Shown here: positions 31,735-44,516 of the stretch, piece after piece
Position numbering within the stretch: position 1 is the stretch's first letter
How the letters are laid out: each line of letters begins with the position of its first letter
Assembly: GCA_012932295.1 (NCBI GenBank)
Contig: JAAONU010000016.1
Coordinates: 16,335,530 to 16,399,529, forward strand
Direction: 5' to 3'
Length of the DNA stretch: 64,000 bases
Source: Cyclina sinensis
Taxonomy: Eukaryota; Mollusca; Bivalvia; Venerida; Veneridae
The notes under the pieces: model-generated
What the model saw: the letters and a program-made list of their open reading frames with translations, nothing else
Databases searched by the model: none
Told to the model about the DNA's origin: nothing
Program-made: the position numbers and the translations under genes

Positions 31735-34700
31735 AGCTCACCTGAGCACGTAGATTTAGGATCGATGGTTGTCTGTCTGTCCGTCCGTCCCTCGTCTCTA
31801 TCCATCATCCACAATTCATTCAAACAGCATCTCCTCTGAAACCACTGGGCAAAATTTGATGAAACTGGCCTTGGATGTTCCTTGCATGAAGCTCTACCAA
31901 GTTTGTTCAAATGGTTCTGGTCTATTGCATTTCTGGGTCACAGGAGCTAAAAATAGATTTTAAAAGTTGGATCTTCAAAAATCATCTTCTCCAAAACCAC
32001 ACATAAAAGACTTATATAGGAAAAACTTTAAAAATCTTCTTGTCAGAAACCACAAGGCCTAGAGTTCAGATATTTGGTGTGCAGCATTGTCTAGTAGACC
32101 TCTACCAAGTTTGTACAAATCATGGCCTCTGGGTTAAAAATGGCCTCACCATTGGGGTCACTTGTTTTACAGAGAGTTATAAAGGAAAAACTTTAAAAAC
32201 CTTCTTGTCAGAAACCTTAAAGGTCATGTGACACGACTATAGCAACTTTGTCTATTCAAAATAATCATAATGTACTGATTAAACTGGTTTAACTGCGAAA
32301 TTATGAAAATATTGCTTTTGATAAGAAAAAACGTGTTTTTGATGATCGGCTGTTTCCGTTTCGACATCGGTAGTTTCCGCCGCAATTTTTGACTGTGACG
32401 TAGATTTATCCCTACTGCACAAGGCAGTAGTGCAGAATTACATTGCTCATAACATCCGTTTTTAAATGAAAAAATAACACTAAACCACAAGTGCAAGAAA
32501 CACGATATAGGCACACTTATAAAAATAACATGCTATAAATTGTAAATTAAATAAAATAATGTGATTACTTCTCGATTTTTATAAGTAAATTCAAACTTTG
32601 TGCCGGGAGAACGGGTTGTAATTTTACCTTAATAAATATTAATAAATATTCCAATTTCTTCCATGTTCTGGTTCTATATAAAACTATCTCCTCCACGTTT
32701 TCACTTGATGATTACGTCATAAACAATTCTTTTTCATTTAAGTTTAGTAAAATTGAAGTGAATTTAGGTGATCTAATGTGTTAACATTTGTTTCAATGGA
32801 ATGGAAATTCACACTACAGTGTATTTTCACGTTGGGATATTGTTTGAAAAATAATAATATGGCATGTCCATCAAGTAGAATTTTGTGTCTGCTTATAAAT
32901 TAATATCCAATGAAATGTCAAAGATCCATAAATCACGCCTTATACTGTGAGATTTATGCAAATTAACCTGCCCAAATGGGACCCTTGTATATTCTGCATA
33001 GCTGTCAAAACAAAGCAATTAACTTTTTTATGACCCAATCAATGATAAAGTTGAGACAAATAGCGAAACTTTTATGGCAAGTGATCTTACAAATTGATTG
33101 TATTACTTTTGATCAGTCACACTTGTGAAAACATTATGTAATAGCTTGTTCCAATTAACATGTCTGAATGTTTTTTAGTTAAGAAGCTTCCATGCAGATA
33201 CATATTTTAATTAGATAATTAATGAAATGGATCTATTTATGATGAAAATAAATGTGAACAAATTATTAAAAAAAAACAAAAACAAATAAACAATATGTTT
33301 GTGTTATGATTTTGACATAGTTTTTAGGGCTTCTACTTATTACTTGTTCTTTGATCATTATTGTTTTGTTTAAAAAAAAAGTAGGACGAATAAGCCCCCC
33401 AAAAATGTTAAAAAATCTCTCGATTGGAGTTAGTTAATCAAGTCTTCCTACAAACTGCATTGGATAAAAAAGCATGTTCAAAATCTTTTTGGATCAGTTA
33501 CTTGAAAAATATCTCTTAGTCTAGATATTTTCACTGAAGTATCTTTTAATGCTATAACCCCGATTACACTAGCCTCTATATAATATTGTTCATTGGCTTC
33601 GTAATTCCATCAAAATTTCAAATTATTTATTTAAAAAATCTTCAATATATATTCATGATGTTAGCTTAACTTGTTCAATTTTGTTGTTTTTTTACTATAT
33701 TCAGTCTACATTTTCACTTTCCATCATAATTTTAAAGTTTTTGTTAACAATCCAGACAGCTGTGTAAAGTGGCAAGAGATAAATGTGCGTCACTTCCGGT
33801 TTCACTCGTGACAGGTGCGCGCGACCAAGTGCGTAAAATATGGATTTTAATTTGCTATAAAAACATATGTAAGATGAAAATTACCTGCAGAATTTTGTAA
33901 AACAATCATAGTTAGACATATATTTTTCGCTCATATGAAAATTTCGAGGTCAAAAATTCGTGTCACATGACCTTTAAGGCATAGTGCTTAGATATTTAGT
34001 GTGTAGCATTGTCAAGTGGACCTCTACTAAGTTTGTTCAAATCATAGCCACTGGGTCAAAATAAGCCCAGCCCTGGGGGTCACTTGTTTACATAGAGTTA
34101 TGTAGAAAAAGGTTTTAAAAATCTTCACATAAAAAAACATAAGGCTTAGAGTTAAGATATTTTGTATGTAGTATTGTCTAGAGGTCCTCTACCAAATTTG
34201 TCCAAGTCATCGACCCTAGGTCAAAAATGGCCCCGCCCCAGGGGTCACATGTTTTACATAGAGTTATATAGGAAAAACTCTAAAAATCTTATTGTCATAA
34301 ACCAGAAGGCCTAGAGTTAAGTTATTTGATGTGCAGCATTATCTAATGGACCTTTGTCAAGTTTGTTCATATCATGGCCCCTTGGTCAAAGTAGGCCATG
34401 CTCTAGGGGTCACATGTTTTACAAAGAATTATATAGGAGAAACTTAAAAAGTCTTCTTGTCAGAAACCACAAGGTCTAGAGTTGAGATATTTGGTGTGCA
34501 GCATTATCTAATGGACTTCTACCAAGTTTGTTAGAAAAATGTCCCTGGGGGTCACTATTGGCCCTGCCCTAGGGGACACAAGTTTTAAAATAGCAGTATA
34601 GAAGAAAATCTTTAAAAATGTTCTTGTCTGAAACCACAAGACCTAGAATTTTACAATTTGGCATGAAGCAAGCTTTATCAAGCTTTTTCAAATTATTAGA

Positions 34701-35030
34701 TTAGGTTAAAGGTCACCGAGGCTAAAAATATATTTATCTACAGTACCTCATAGAGCCTTCAATTATAGACGAATATCTTTGATATTCATTATATTCACCT
34801 CTACCAATGGGTAGGGTTTGAGATCACTGGGTGAAGGTCAAGGTCACCATAGCTTATAATAGATATTTCTACTTTCTGTCATAGAGCCTTTATTTATTGA
34901 CTGATATTTTACATATTTGGTTTGTAGGCACTTACATAGTTTCAGTTAAAAAAATGAAATACTGCTTAACAGCAAACCTACAGCCAAAGTATTCAGATGA
35001 GCAATCCAGGGCCATCATGGCTCTCTTGTT
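31735..35030 (+). mobile_element. HINE-like element B3 with nested TTAA element
   Basis: Head AGCTCACCTGAGCACG, TCTGTCCGTCCGTCC, B units of the 'gaaaccacaaggcctagag' subfamily, and a right region ending 'tcagatgagcaatccagggccatcatggctctcttgtt'. The head's second arm is degraded. It is interrupted at 32221-33973 by a TTAA-flanked element and continues in register on the other side. Confidence 0.8.
32221..33973 (+). mobile_element. TTAA-target DNA transposon, non-autonomous
   Basis: Perfect 16-bp inverted ends AGGTCATGTGACACGA, flanked on both sides by TTAA (32217-32220 and 33974-33977). TTAA duplication is used by piggyBac and Kolobok. The ends do not begin CCC as in typical piggyBac, so I leave the superfamily open. 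The B repeat around it is restored when the element and one TTAA are removed. No transposase frame is recognisable in the 1.75 kb. Confidence 0.85.
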
Positions 35031-35189
35031 TTATGTTAAGGACAACGTTTATTTGCACCTGTAACTATACAGGATTTTCCTCTATGTTTGTTAATATTAT
35101 GTTATATACTGACTAAGATATTGAAGAAAAGTTGACTGCAAAGGCAAAGACTAGTACATAGTTCTTTGACTGTTCTCTGTTGTTTTTAG

Positions 35190-35259
35190 GTTTTAAAAAA
35201 AGAGAAGGCTAGAAAGAAAGTGCATGACAGTTTAGCTGAAAAACAGTCCCAGATGCAGG
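35190..35259 (+). CDS. Macro-domain gene, exon 4: charged linker
   Basis: A 70-nt exon between tgtttttag and gtatgc, entering in phase 0 and leaving one base over. It reads VLKKEKARKKVHDSLAEKQ, then QMQ, a lysine-rich and probably helical linker right after the macro domain. Alone it would be weak. The correct incoming phase from exon 3 and outgoing phase into exon 5 support it. The donor gtatgc is less typical than the others, so alternative splicing here is possible. Confidence 0.7.
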
Positions 35260-35426
35260 GTATGCTAATATTTATCAATAAAAAATAAAACTAAATGGCA
35301 AAAAACCATCGTAAGCAAAGTTTTTTTATTCTTTTAATTCCATCACATGTTGCCTGCAGGCTCATTCATGATTTCTTTTAATTCCATCAATCACAGTTTT
35401 CATGCTGGCTTTATCCAAGATTTTTT
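35260..35426. other. Short intron stretch
   Basis: No features apart from a local repeat of 'tttaattccatca' (35334 and 35377). Confidence 0.4.
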
Positions 35427-37663
35427 AGCTCGACTTTTAAAAAAAAAAAAAAAAAAAAAATCAAGATACTGCTATAGTAATGGTTTCGTTGATGTTGCCT
35501 TTGCCGTTGCAGTTCCTGTCCAAAAACTTTAACATTGATCATAATTTTTGATGGATTATCTTCATATTTGGACACAACAACCCTTTGGACAAGATCTTCA
35601 AGTTGACCAGACTTAACTTGACCTTGTCTCTTAATTTACCTTCAAATTCAAGGTCAAAATATTGAATTTTGCTAAAATTGGCCATAACTTTATTATCAGT
35701 AGGTAGATTGTCTTCATGCTTGGACACAACAGCCCTTTTGACAAGATTTTTAAATGGACCAGACTCACTTTGACTTCAACTCATAAATGACCTTCACCTT
35801 CAAGGTCATATTATTGAATTTTGCTAAAATTGTCCATAACTTAGTATTTAAGTTGGATTTGATTTATACTTAGACAAAACCTATATACTGAATAACTCAA
35901 ATATGACCACCACCTAAAAATGACCTTGACCGTCTAGGTCAGATTATTGAATTTTGCTTAAATTGTCATTACTTTCTCGTTTATGTATGGATTTGATTCA
36001 TATTAGGACTAAACAATACTTTGACAAATCCGACATTATGATTATTTCAAGCTTGACCTTGACCCTTAAATGACCTTGACCATCAAGGTCATATTGTTGA
36101 ATTTTGTAAAAACTTGCCATAATTTTGTTATTTATGGTTGGGTTTGAATCAGACTTGAACAAAACAACACTTATGACAAAGCCAACATGATTATTTATTC
36201 AAGTTTGGCTTTAACCTTACAATAACTATGACCATCAAGCTCAAATGATAAAATTTTGCTTAAATTGTCATAACAAATCCAACATATTGAATAACTCAGA
36301 TATGAGCATAATCTAAATATGACCTTGACTGTCAAGGTCAGATAATTGAAATTGGCATAAATAGTCATACCTTTCTCATTTATTAATGGATTTGATTCAT
36401 TCTTGGACAAAACAACACTTATGACAAATCTGACATTTTAATTCTTTCAGATATGACTTTGACCTTTAAATGTCCTTGTCAGTCAAGGTTAAATTATTGA
36501 ATTTGCTAAACCTGGCTTAAACTTTGTTATTTTTGGTTGGATGATAAGAATACTTGGACAAACTACACTTATGACAAAGCTGACATGATAAATTATTCAA
36601 GTGAAACCTTTACCTTCAAATGACCATGACTGTCAAGGTCAAATAATTGAATTTTACTCAAATTGTCATAACTCGTGTATTTATTTATGGATTTGATTCA
36701 TACCTGAACAGAACAACACTTATGACAAATCCGGCATTATGATTCTTTCATGTATCAACTTCACCTTAAAATGACCTTGACCTTCAAGGTCAAATTATTT
36801 AATTTTGCTACAGTTTGCCATAACTTTGTTATTTATTGTTGGAATTGATTCATACTTGGAAAAAACAACACTTATTACAAAACCGTCATGTTGAATAACT
36901 CAAATGTGACCATGATTTAAAAATGATCTTGACTGTCAAGGTCAGATGATTGAATTTTTCTTAAAATGCCATAACTGTAGTCATTTATTGATGAATTAAA
37001 TTCATACTTGGAAAAAACAATACTTTTGACAAATCTGACCTTTTGATTCAAGTTTGACCTTGACCTTAAATGACCTTGATTAGCAAGATCATTTTACTGA
37101 ATTCAGCTAAAATTGATCATTACTGTTTAATTTATGGTTAGACTTGATTTATACTTGGACTAAACTATACTTTTGACATAACTGACATACTAAATAATTC
37201 AGGAAGGCCATTGACCAAAACATTACCTTGACAGTCAAGGTCCCATTATTGAATGTTACTAAAATTGTCATAACTTTTGTTTATTTATGGATTCATACTT
37301 TGATATAACAACAAAACTGACACTTTGATTAATTTAAGTATGACCTTGACCTTTAGATGACCTTGATATTGCTTACCTTGTCTATATCTTTGTTGTTGTA
37401 TGTATGGATGTAGTGTCTTCATGCTTGGACATAAATATCTTTTAGACAATACCTCCAAAGAAGGTTAAACTGAACTTGACCTTGAACTTTAAGGACAAAT
37501 TCCTGAATGTTGCTAAAATTGGCGTTGACTTTGTAATGTATACGTATATTTCAAAATAATGTTTCATTTGAAATCCCTTCACCACAGTGTGCTTCCTCTG
37601 ATGTGTTTGCCTTTGGAAAAAGGTAAAAGTCGAGCATGGCCCCTGCTTGCTGTGGCTCTTGTT
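35427..37663 (+). mobile_element. HINE-like element G2
   Basis: Head AGCTCGACTTTTA followed by an A run of about 22 and 'gttgcctttgccgttgc'. G units carry TGACCTTGACC and TCAAGGTCA. The right end is AAAAGTCGAGC, a weaker GCCCCTGC/GCTGTGGC hairpin and TCTTGTT. It is about 2.2 kb and uninterrupted, so it shows what G1 looked like before its insertions. Confidence 0.8.
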
Positions 37664-37849
37664 TTTTCTTTCATTGCAGTTTGCCTGCAGGCTTCATGTA
37701 AAAGATAATTTACATGCTGTTAGTGTTATAGATGTATCAAACTGAATTAACTGTACCATTTTGTTATGATTCATATATATTTTCAAAATTCCATTTATTA
37801 ATTTCATTCCACTAAGTCAGTGTTTTCATATTTGACCCATTCCAGATTT

Positions 37850-40090
37850 TTAGCTCAAGAAAGTTCAGGTGTAGCTTATAGGATGCTACTTTGTCTGTTG
37901 TCAGTCTGTTCATAGTCCAAAAATGGACTTTAAACAACTTCTCCTTCTATACCACTGGGTCAGTTACAAATAAACTTAACAGAAATCTTGCTTGTATGGC
38001 CCTTTTTTAAATTATAATCCCCCGCCAAAGGTGAAGGGGATATTAGAAATGCCCTTCGTCCGTCCATGCATCTGTGCGTCTGTCCGTCCGAAACAATTTT
38101 GTCCGGAGCATAACTCCAAAACTACTTGAGGGATTTTATTCAAACTTCATACACTGACAGAGCACATTGGTAGGTAGTGCAGTGTGCAAGTGCAATAACT
38201 CTACCTTGCCTTTTTTTAGAGTTATTCCGCTTTATCAGATTTACTTGATAAATTTTGTCCGGAGCATAACTCCAAAACTGCTAGAGGGATTTTATTCAAA
38301 CTTCATACACTGACAGAGCACATTGGTAGGTAGTGCAGTGTCAAGTCCAATAACTTTACCTTGCCTATTTTTAGAGTTATTCCCCTTTATCAGAATTTCT
38401 TGATAAATTTTGTCCGGAGCATAACTCCAAAACTACTTGAGGGATTTTATTCAAACTTCATACACTGACAGAGCACATTGGTAGGTAGTGCAGTGTGCAA
38501 GTCCAATAACTCTACCTGGCCTATTTTTAGAGTTATTCCCCTTTATCAGAATAACTTGATAAATTTTGTCCGGAGCATAACTCCAAAACTACTTGAGGGA
38601 TTTTATTCAAATTTCATACACTGACAGAGCACATTGGTAGGTAGTGCATTTTGCAAGTGCAATAACTCTACCTTGCCTATTTTTAGAGTTATTCCCCTTT
38701 ATCAGAATAACTTGATAAATTTTGTCCGGAGCATAACTCCAAAACTACTTGAGGGATTTTATTCAAATTTCATACACTGACAGAGCACATTGGTAGGTAG
38801 TGCAGTGTGCAAGTCCAATAACTCTACCTTGCCTATTTTTAGAGTTATTCCCCTTTATCAGATTTACTTGTTTATATTTTAAAAATCCCAGCATATACAT
38901 GTATATCTAATTCTTGAATTCTTGAACTTATAACCCCCCCGCCAAAGGCGGAGGGGATATTAGAAATGGTCACTGTCCGTCCGTCAGTCCGTCCGTCCGT
39001 CCGTCCGTGTGTTCCTACCAGTTTTGTCTGGAGCATAACTCCAAAAGTACTTGAGTGATTTTCTTCAAACTTCATATACTGAAAGAGCACATTTGGAGGA
39101 GGTGCAGTGTGTAAGAATAATAACTCTACCTTGCCTACTTTTAGAATTATTCCCCTTTATCAGATTTAATTGAAAAACTTTGTCCGAAGCATAACTCCAA
39201 AAGTGCTTGAGCGATTTTCTTCAAACTTAATACACTGACATAGCACACTGGTAGGAAGTGCAGTTTGCAAGAACAATAACTCTACCTTGCCTATTTTTTG
39301 TGGGATTTTCTTCAAACTTTATTACATTGAGTGTTTGAAAGTACAACCTTCAGGTAGCTTCTTCCCGGCGGGGGGATTAACCATGTGTAACATGGCTCTT
39401 GTATAAAATGGAATTAAATGCAAAACTTTGGTAGCCATGGCAACTTAAAGAAAAACCATTAAAAATCTACTTGTCTGAATCCACAAGGCCTAGAACTTAT
39501 ATATATTGTTGTTCAAATTATCTAGGAGACAGCCACCAATGGCTCTAGGATCAAATTTTGCCTGACCCCAAGGGACACTTGATTTTACATAAAATTTTTT
39601 TATAGAAAAATCTTAAAACATTTTTGTCTCAGAAACCATAAAGCCTAGAGTTAAGAAGTTTGGGTTGCCTATTGGATCTATAACAAGGTTTTGCAAATCA
39701 TGGCCCCTGGATAAAAATTGGCCAAGGCTCAGTGGTCACTAAATCTGACAGAGACATCTGGAGTTATATAGAAAAAGTTTCTTCTTCTCTTAAACCACAA
39801 GGCCATGAACTTAGATATTTGGGTGATAGCATCATCTAATTTACCGCTACTAAATTATATAAATAATGGCACTGGTCAAATTTGGCCAAACCCCAGATAA
39901 AAACTTTAAAAATCTTCTTGTCAGAAACCATAAGATCTAGAGTTAAGATGTTTGGTGTGTGTAATTTTCGAATGAACATCTACCAAGTTTTTGCAAATCA
40001 TAGCCCCTGGATCAAAATATGCCCCACCAGGGTTATATAGGAAAAGGTTTTAAAAAATCTTCTTGTCAGAAAGTGAAAGTTCTTGAGCTA
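37850..40090 (+). mobile_element. B-family copy hosting C2
   Basis: A degraded B head ('agctcaagaaagttcaggtgtagctt') and the first B unit break off near 38016. B units ('ggtagccatggcaacttaaagaaaaacc' and later) continue from about 39403 to 40090. The C2 element sits between. No B right end is seen. Confidence 0.55.
38017..39402 (+). mobile_element. HINE-like element C2 with five 156-bp units
   Basis: Head AATCCCCCGCC with its second arm and TCCGTCC tract. Five nearly identical units begin at about 38101, 38257, 38412, 38568 and 38724. Then comes a second head at about 38934 with a long (TCCG)n tract and two diverged units. The right end is GGCGGGGGGAT, the CCATGT/ACATGG hairpin and CTCTTGT. 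Same plan as C1 with three more units. Confidence 0.85.
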
Positions 40091-40734
40091 AGATATAATT
40101 ATATGTATATATGGTTTAACATTGCTCAGTTAATAAGATGGGCTTTGGAAGATCTTAGCCCTCATCAGGGTACCCAGCCCTGACTCACCTCACTTAGGCT
40201 AGCCCCCCACCCAGATATTACATTTGATGGGGTAGGAAGGTATTTTACCTTCATCCACCTGTATCCTTGACCTTTAAGTGACTAATAAACTACTTCCTTG
40301 TTTTTTTGTTTGTTTTTTTTGTTTTTTGGTTTTTTTAGGGGGGGAGGTAGGCTGGTTACATCTGATTCAATGAAAAATTAACTATTTGACATATAATTTT
40401 GCATGCAGATCAACTTTGACCTTGGTTTACCTTAACCAACTGATCTACTAACTTGTTTTTGAAGGTAGGTCTTTGAAATTCTAACTATTTGTATAAGTTT
40501 GCATACAGATTTCCAATATTTCTTTGGTTTACCTTGAACTATTGACCTTTCTTGGTTCAATTATACTTTATATTAGATATTTAATGTGGTATTTGAACTG
40601 ACTTCAAGTTGACACATGCTTAGATGCCACCCCTACCCACCCAACAAGTTGTCATCAGTTCTCCCCACCATTTGGTCCTCTTGTTTTCTTTAGAGTTTTT
40701 ATATTTCATTTTTATACACTTTCATTACCTATAG
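40091..40734. other. Intron before exon 5
   Basis: Contains a T/G-rich patch at 40300-40340 and a possible element right end at about 40676-40685 ('ggtcctcttgtt'). It ends with the acceptor ttacctatag at 40734. Confidence 0.45.
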
Positions 40735-40851
40735 ATGACCACTACCTTTTTGCTGAAGGAGAGAGTGTCAAGTACTACATTATGACTGAGAAAACATACA
40801 GGGTTTGGTCTTCTAGTAGACATGTTGATGTCTTATTTAAACCTGTTGACA
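40735..40851 (+). CDS. Macro-domain gene, exon 5
   Basis: A 117-nt exon between ttacctatag and gtaagt. Its first two bases complete the codon started in exon 4, and it leaves one base over. It reads DHYLFAEGESVKYYIMTEK, then a WSSSRHVDVLFKP segment. Its alternating hydrophobic and polar residues suggest beta strands. I do not recognise the domain. Splice phases on both sides agree with exons 4 and 6, and the composition is clearly coding compared with the AT-rich introns. Confidence 0.8.
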
Positions 40852-41445
40852 GTAAGTGTGATATTTGTTACTATTTTTAGGTGACATCTTGAAACAAATG
40901 TCTCTAAAGCAGTGCTGTATAGATTTTTTAAAAAGTGGCAAATTCAGAGTTTTTGTGTAAAGATTACTTTTGATAGTGTCTGTTATCCAGAAAATATTCA
41001 GTTTCTCCTTGTGCTCAGGATTTGTATTTTGTACAGGTAGATCATATAGGACTGAGTATTATATACTGTATGTCAAATCAAAAACTAGTATTTGGTTTTA
41101 TTGATAGATAGTTTATAAACCTTTATAAATTGATCAAGTATAAACAAAATTAACTTTTTAATTATTTTCACTCTGTTCACACACTAGTTAGATATTCTCA
41201 AAATACCTTGTACTTTGGAATATATTTTGTCTGGAGATAGCTGGATAAAAATTCAATAATTTGTGCTAAAAACAGAACTATTAAAATAAGAACTAAACAT
41301 TAAGGATGAAAAAAACAAGAAATTTAGATTTCAGTTTTTGTTAAAGTACATTTTCTTAACTGGAAGTCTCTGTGCAACTAATGATTTTTCTTCGTTATAC
41401 GTAGAAATACAGGATTGCAGGCAGGCATCCAGACTTTGTTTTGAC
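40852..41445. other. Intron sequence
   Basis: AT-rich, with no recognised element. Confidence 0.45.
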
Positions 41446-42458
41446 TAGGGATGTAAGTGAACGTTCGAACGTTCGAAAGTTCGGATCCGATGCCGAACGT
41501 TCGAATGTATTTTTGGCATTTGAATGTTTAGAAAAAAAAATCTATCATTTTTTTTTTCATGGGAAAATGAAATCATGAAGTGTTGAAGAAGTAAGAAAGG
41601 CGTTATAATCAGGTGAATTCACACCTATTGTTGCTTTAACACCTCTGTTAACACGTCTGGTCAGACGACCGTAAACTTCCGTCATCTAATGTTGGTGACC
41701 TGTGCTTTAAGCAAGTGTCACCAACAATAGCTAAGTCAAAAGGTACTGGTATGTCCGTGTCAGAGTGTCGAGTCTGTGGTCAAACTAAGAAACAGAGGGA
41801 AGAAATTAAATACACAGACGTGTCAGTCAGTTACTGGCACTAACCCCGATTTTCCTTTATTGTGGCGCGATTTTCGGGGTTATTTTATTCTCTCGCAAAT
41901 TCTCCAACAGTTCACATCCGTAACGCTTATAATCAGTCAAAATGTCAACCATAACTTGGGCTTCGTCTCAATTTCTTTTTCTTTTCGACCTTTTTAGTAT
42001 AAATTTAAATCGAAAGGTGATTTACCCATTAAGGATACCGGATACCGAGAAATACACATTGTGTCAATGAATTTGAAACATTCGGATCTTATCGAGTTAA
42101 CCACGTCGAGAAGCAATCTCCTGGCAAAGATCTCCCCTTCACTGTTAAACTTAGCTGGATTTCAGAAATTATTTTTTATTCTTTTTTCTTCAGTTATTAT
42201 TGGAATTGCATCGATTTAACATGCCTTGATGTAATGAAATTGAAAAAAAAGTTTAACATTTTGTTTATTTACGTTCGACTATCATCACGTGACATGCCAT
42301 TGTACTGAATGGAAAGTAAACGCTGCATGGAGTTTGGCCGAGAAGTTCGTGAAAACACTGTGTAACTATTGAGTACGAGTGATTCGAACGTTCGAACGTT
42401 CGAATGCAAAATGATCCGAACATTCGAATGCTAAAATGAACAAATTTTGCCATCCCTA
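41446..42458 (+). mobile_element. hAT-type non-autonomous element
   Basis: Ends TAGGGATG and CATCCCTA, with a perfect 8-bp target duplication GTTTTGAC (41438-41445 and 42459-42466). Just inside each end are clustered palindromes built from TTCGAACGTTCGAA, likely transposase-binding sites. At 1013 bp it has no transposase frame. Duplication length and termini are the standard hAT signature. Confidence 0.92.
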
Positions 42459-42576
42459 GTTTTGACCATAACTCTGTTGCTAATTGGCTGACTGTCTTCA
42501 GACTTGCTATACAGCTTTCTTACAATGAGCAGAAGTACATTGCAGAAGAACCATAACTCTACCTGGTCTCAATTTT

Positions 42577-43615
42577 AGCTCACCTGAGCACAGCTCAGGG
42601 TGAGTTTTTAGGATCATTAAATTTCAGGTGTCCATTTTTCACTCTCTGTGTTATACTCTAGTGGTTTTATTTTTGACCTATATATTATGAAATATGATCA
42701 GAAAGATTGTCTCAGTGAAATTTTGAAAGTTTGAATAAGAGTCTTGTTGAACTGTAAAATTGGTCACAAGGCAAAATCAAAGGCAAACCTTGTTAACACT
42801 CTAGAGGCCACATTTTTTTGTTCAGTGGAAACTTGTCAGAATGTTTGTTTTTGATGATATTTAGGTCAAGTTTGAATATATATCATCTTGGATTGAAAAC
42901 TATGTCACAGGGCCAAAATACAGAAAAACTTTCTTTACCCTCTAGAGGCTACATTTTATTTCTGAATGTCATGAAAATTTGTCAGAATGTTTGTCTTGGT
43001 GATCAAGTCAAGTTCACTTAAGGATAATCTTGGTAAAAAACTAGCTCATAAGGTCAAAACACAGATTTACCCTGTTAACACTAAAGAATCCACTTTTTTG
43101 TACTAATGTCATGAAAATTTATCAGGTTGTTTTTCTTGATTATATCTACATGTAGAGTAGTTCAAATATGGGTCATCTTGGGTAAAAATCTAGGTCACAA
43201 GGTCAAAACATAGAGGAACTTTGTTAACAACTAGAGGCTACAATTTCCTTCCAAATGTGATGAAAATTTGCCAGAATCTTTGTCTTGATTATATCTAGGA
43301 GGTTATCAAGTATGAGTAATTTGGATTCAAAAACTAGGTCCTAGGGTCAAACATAGAATTTCCTTTCCAAATGTCAGGAAAATTTGTCGAATCTTTGTCT
43401 TGGTAATATCTTGATTAGGTTTTAATATCTTCTATCTGGGGTCAAAACTAGGGTCATCGGGTCAAACACAGATTTACCCTGTTAATACTCAATTGCAGAA
43501 TGTCTGTCCTGATGATATCTAGGAAATGTTTTAATATCCGTCATCTTGGATCAAAAATGATATAGGTCAAGGCGTCAAAATCCCTGTATTCACAATGGCT
43601 AAAATAACACTATTT
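42577..43615 (+). mobile_element. HINE-like B copy, right-truncated
   Basis: Head AGCTCACCTGAGCACAGCTCAGG, then diverged units of the 'aacactctagaggctacattt...gtcatgaaaatttgtcag' subfamily seen in B2. The TCCG tract is largely lost and there is no right end; the next B head starts at 43624. Confidence 0.7.
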
Positions 43616-44516
43616 AACTTTTTAGCTCACCTGAGCACAAAGTGCTCAAGGTGAGCTTTTGTGATTGGTCTTTGTCTGTTATCCGTCATCTGTCCATCCG
43701 TCCGTTGGTCGTCAACTTTTCATTCAAACAACATCTCCTCTGAAACCACTGAGCCAAATCTAATGAAACTTGCCTGGGATGCTCCTTGCATGAAGCGCTA
43801 CCAAGATTGTTCAAATGGTTCCAGTCCATTGCATTTTTCTGAGTCACAGGAGCTTAAAATGAATTTTAAAAGTTGAATCTTTAAAAATCTTTTTCTACCA
43901 AACTTCAAGGTCTGGAGCTTAGATATTTGGTATGAAACATCATCTAGTTGACCTCTACCAAGTTTGTTCATATTATGACCCTGGTTTCAAAACTGACCCC
44001 ACCCCAGGGGTCAGTTAATTTGACATAGATTTATAAAGGAAAAACTTTAAAAATTTTCTTGTCAGAAACCACAAGGCCTCGAGTTTAGTTATTTGGTGTA
44101 TAGCATTGTCTAGTGGACTTCTACCAAGTTTCTTCAAATCATGGCCACTGGGTCAAAAAAGGCCCCGTCCCAGCGGTCCCATGTTTTTCATAGAATGTAT
44201 AGGAAAAACTTTAGAAACCTACTTGTCAGAAACCACCTAGCATAGAGTTTAGATATTTGTGTGCAGCATTGTCTAGTGAACCTTCACCAAGTTTGGTTAA
44301 ATCATGACCCAATGGTTAAAAAATGGCCCTGCCTCAGGGGTCACCTTTTTTACATATAGTATATAGGTAAAGTTTTAAAAATCTCTTCAGAAACCAAAAG
44401 GCATACAACTTAGATATTTGGTATTATGTAGCACTATCTAGAGGACCTCTACCAAATTTATTCTAATCATGACCCTGGGGTCAAAACTGGCCCCACCTTG
44501 GGGTCATTTGATTTTT

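Noticed and set aside
32224..32514. 96-codon minus-strand open frame in the TTAA element
   Set aside because: No transposase or other recognisable motif; AT-rich and mostly hydrophobic by composition.
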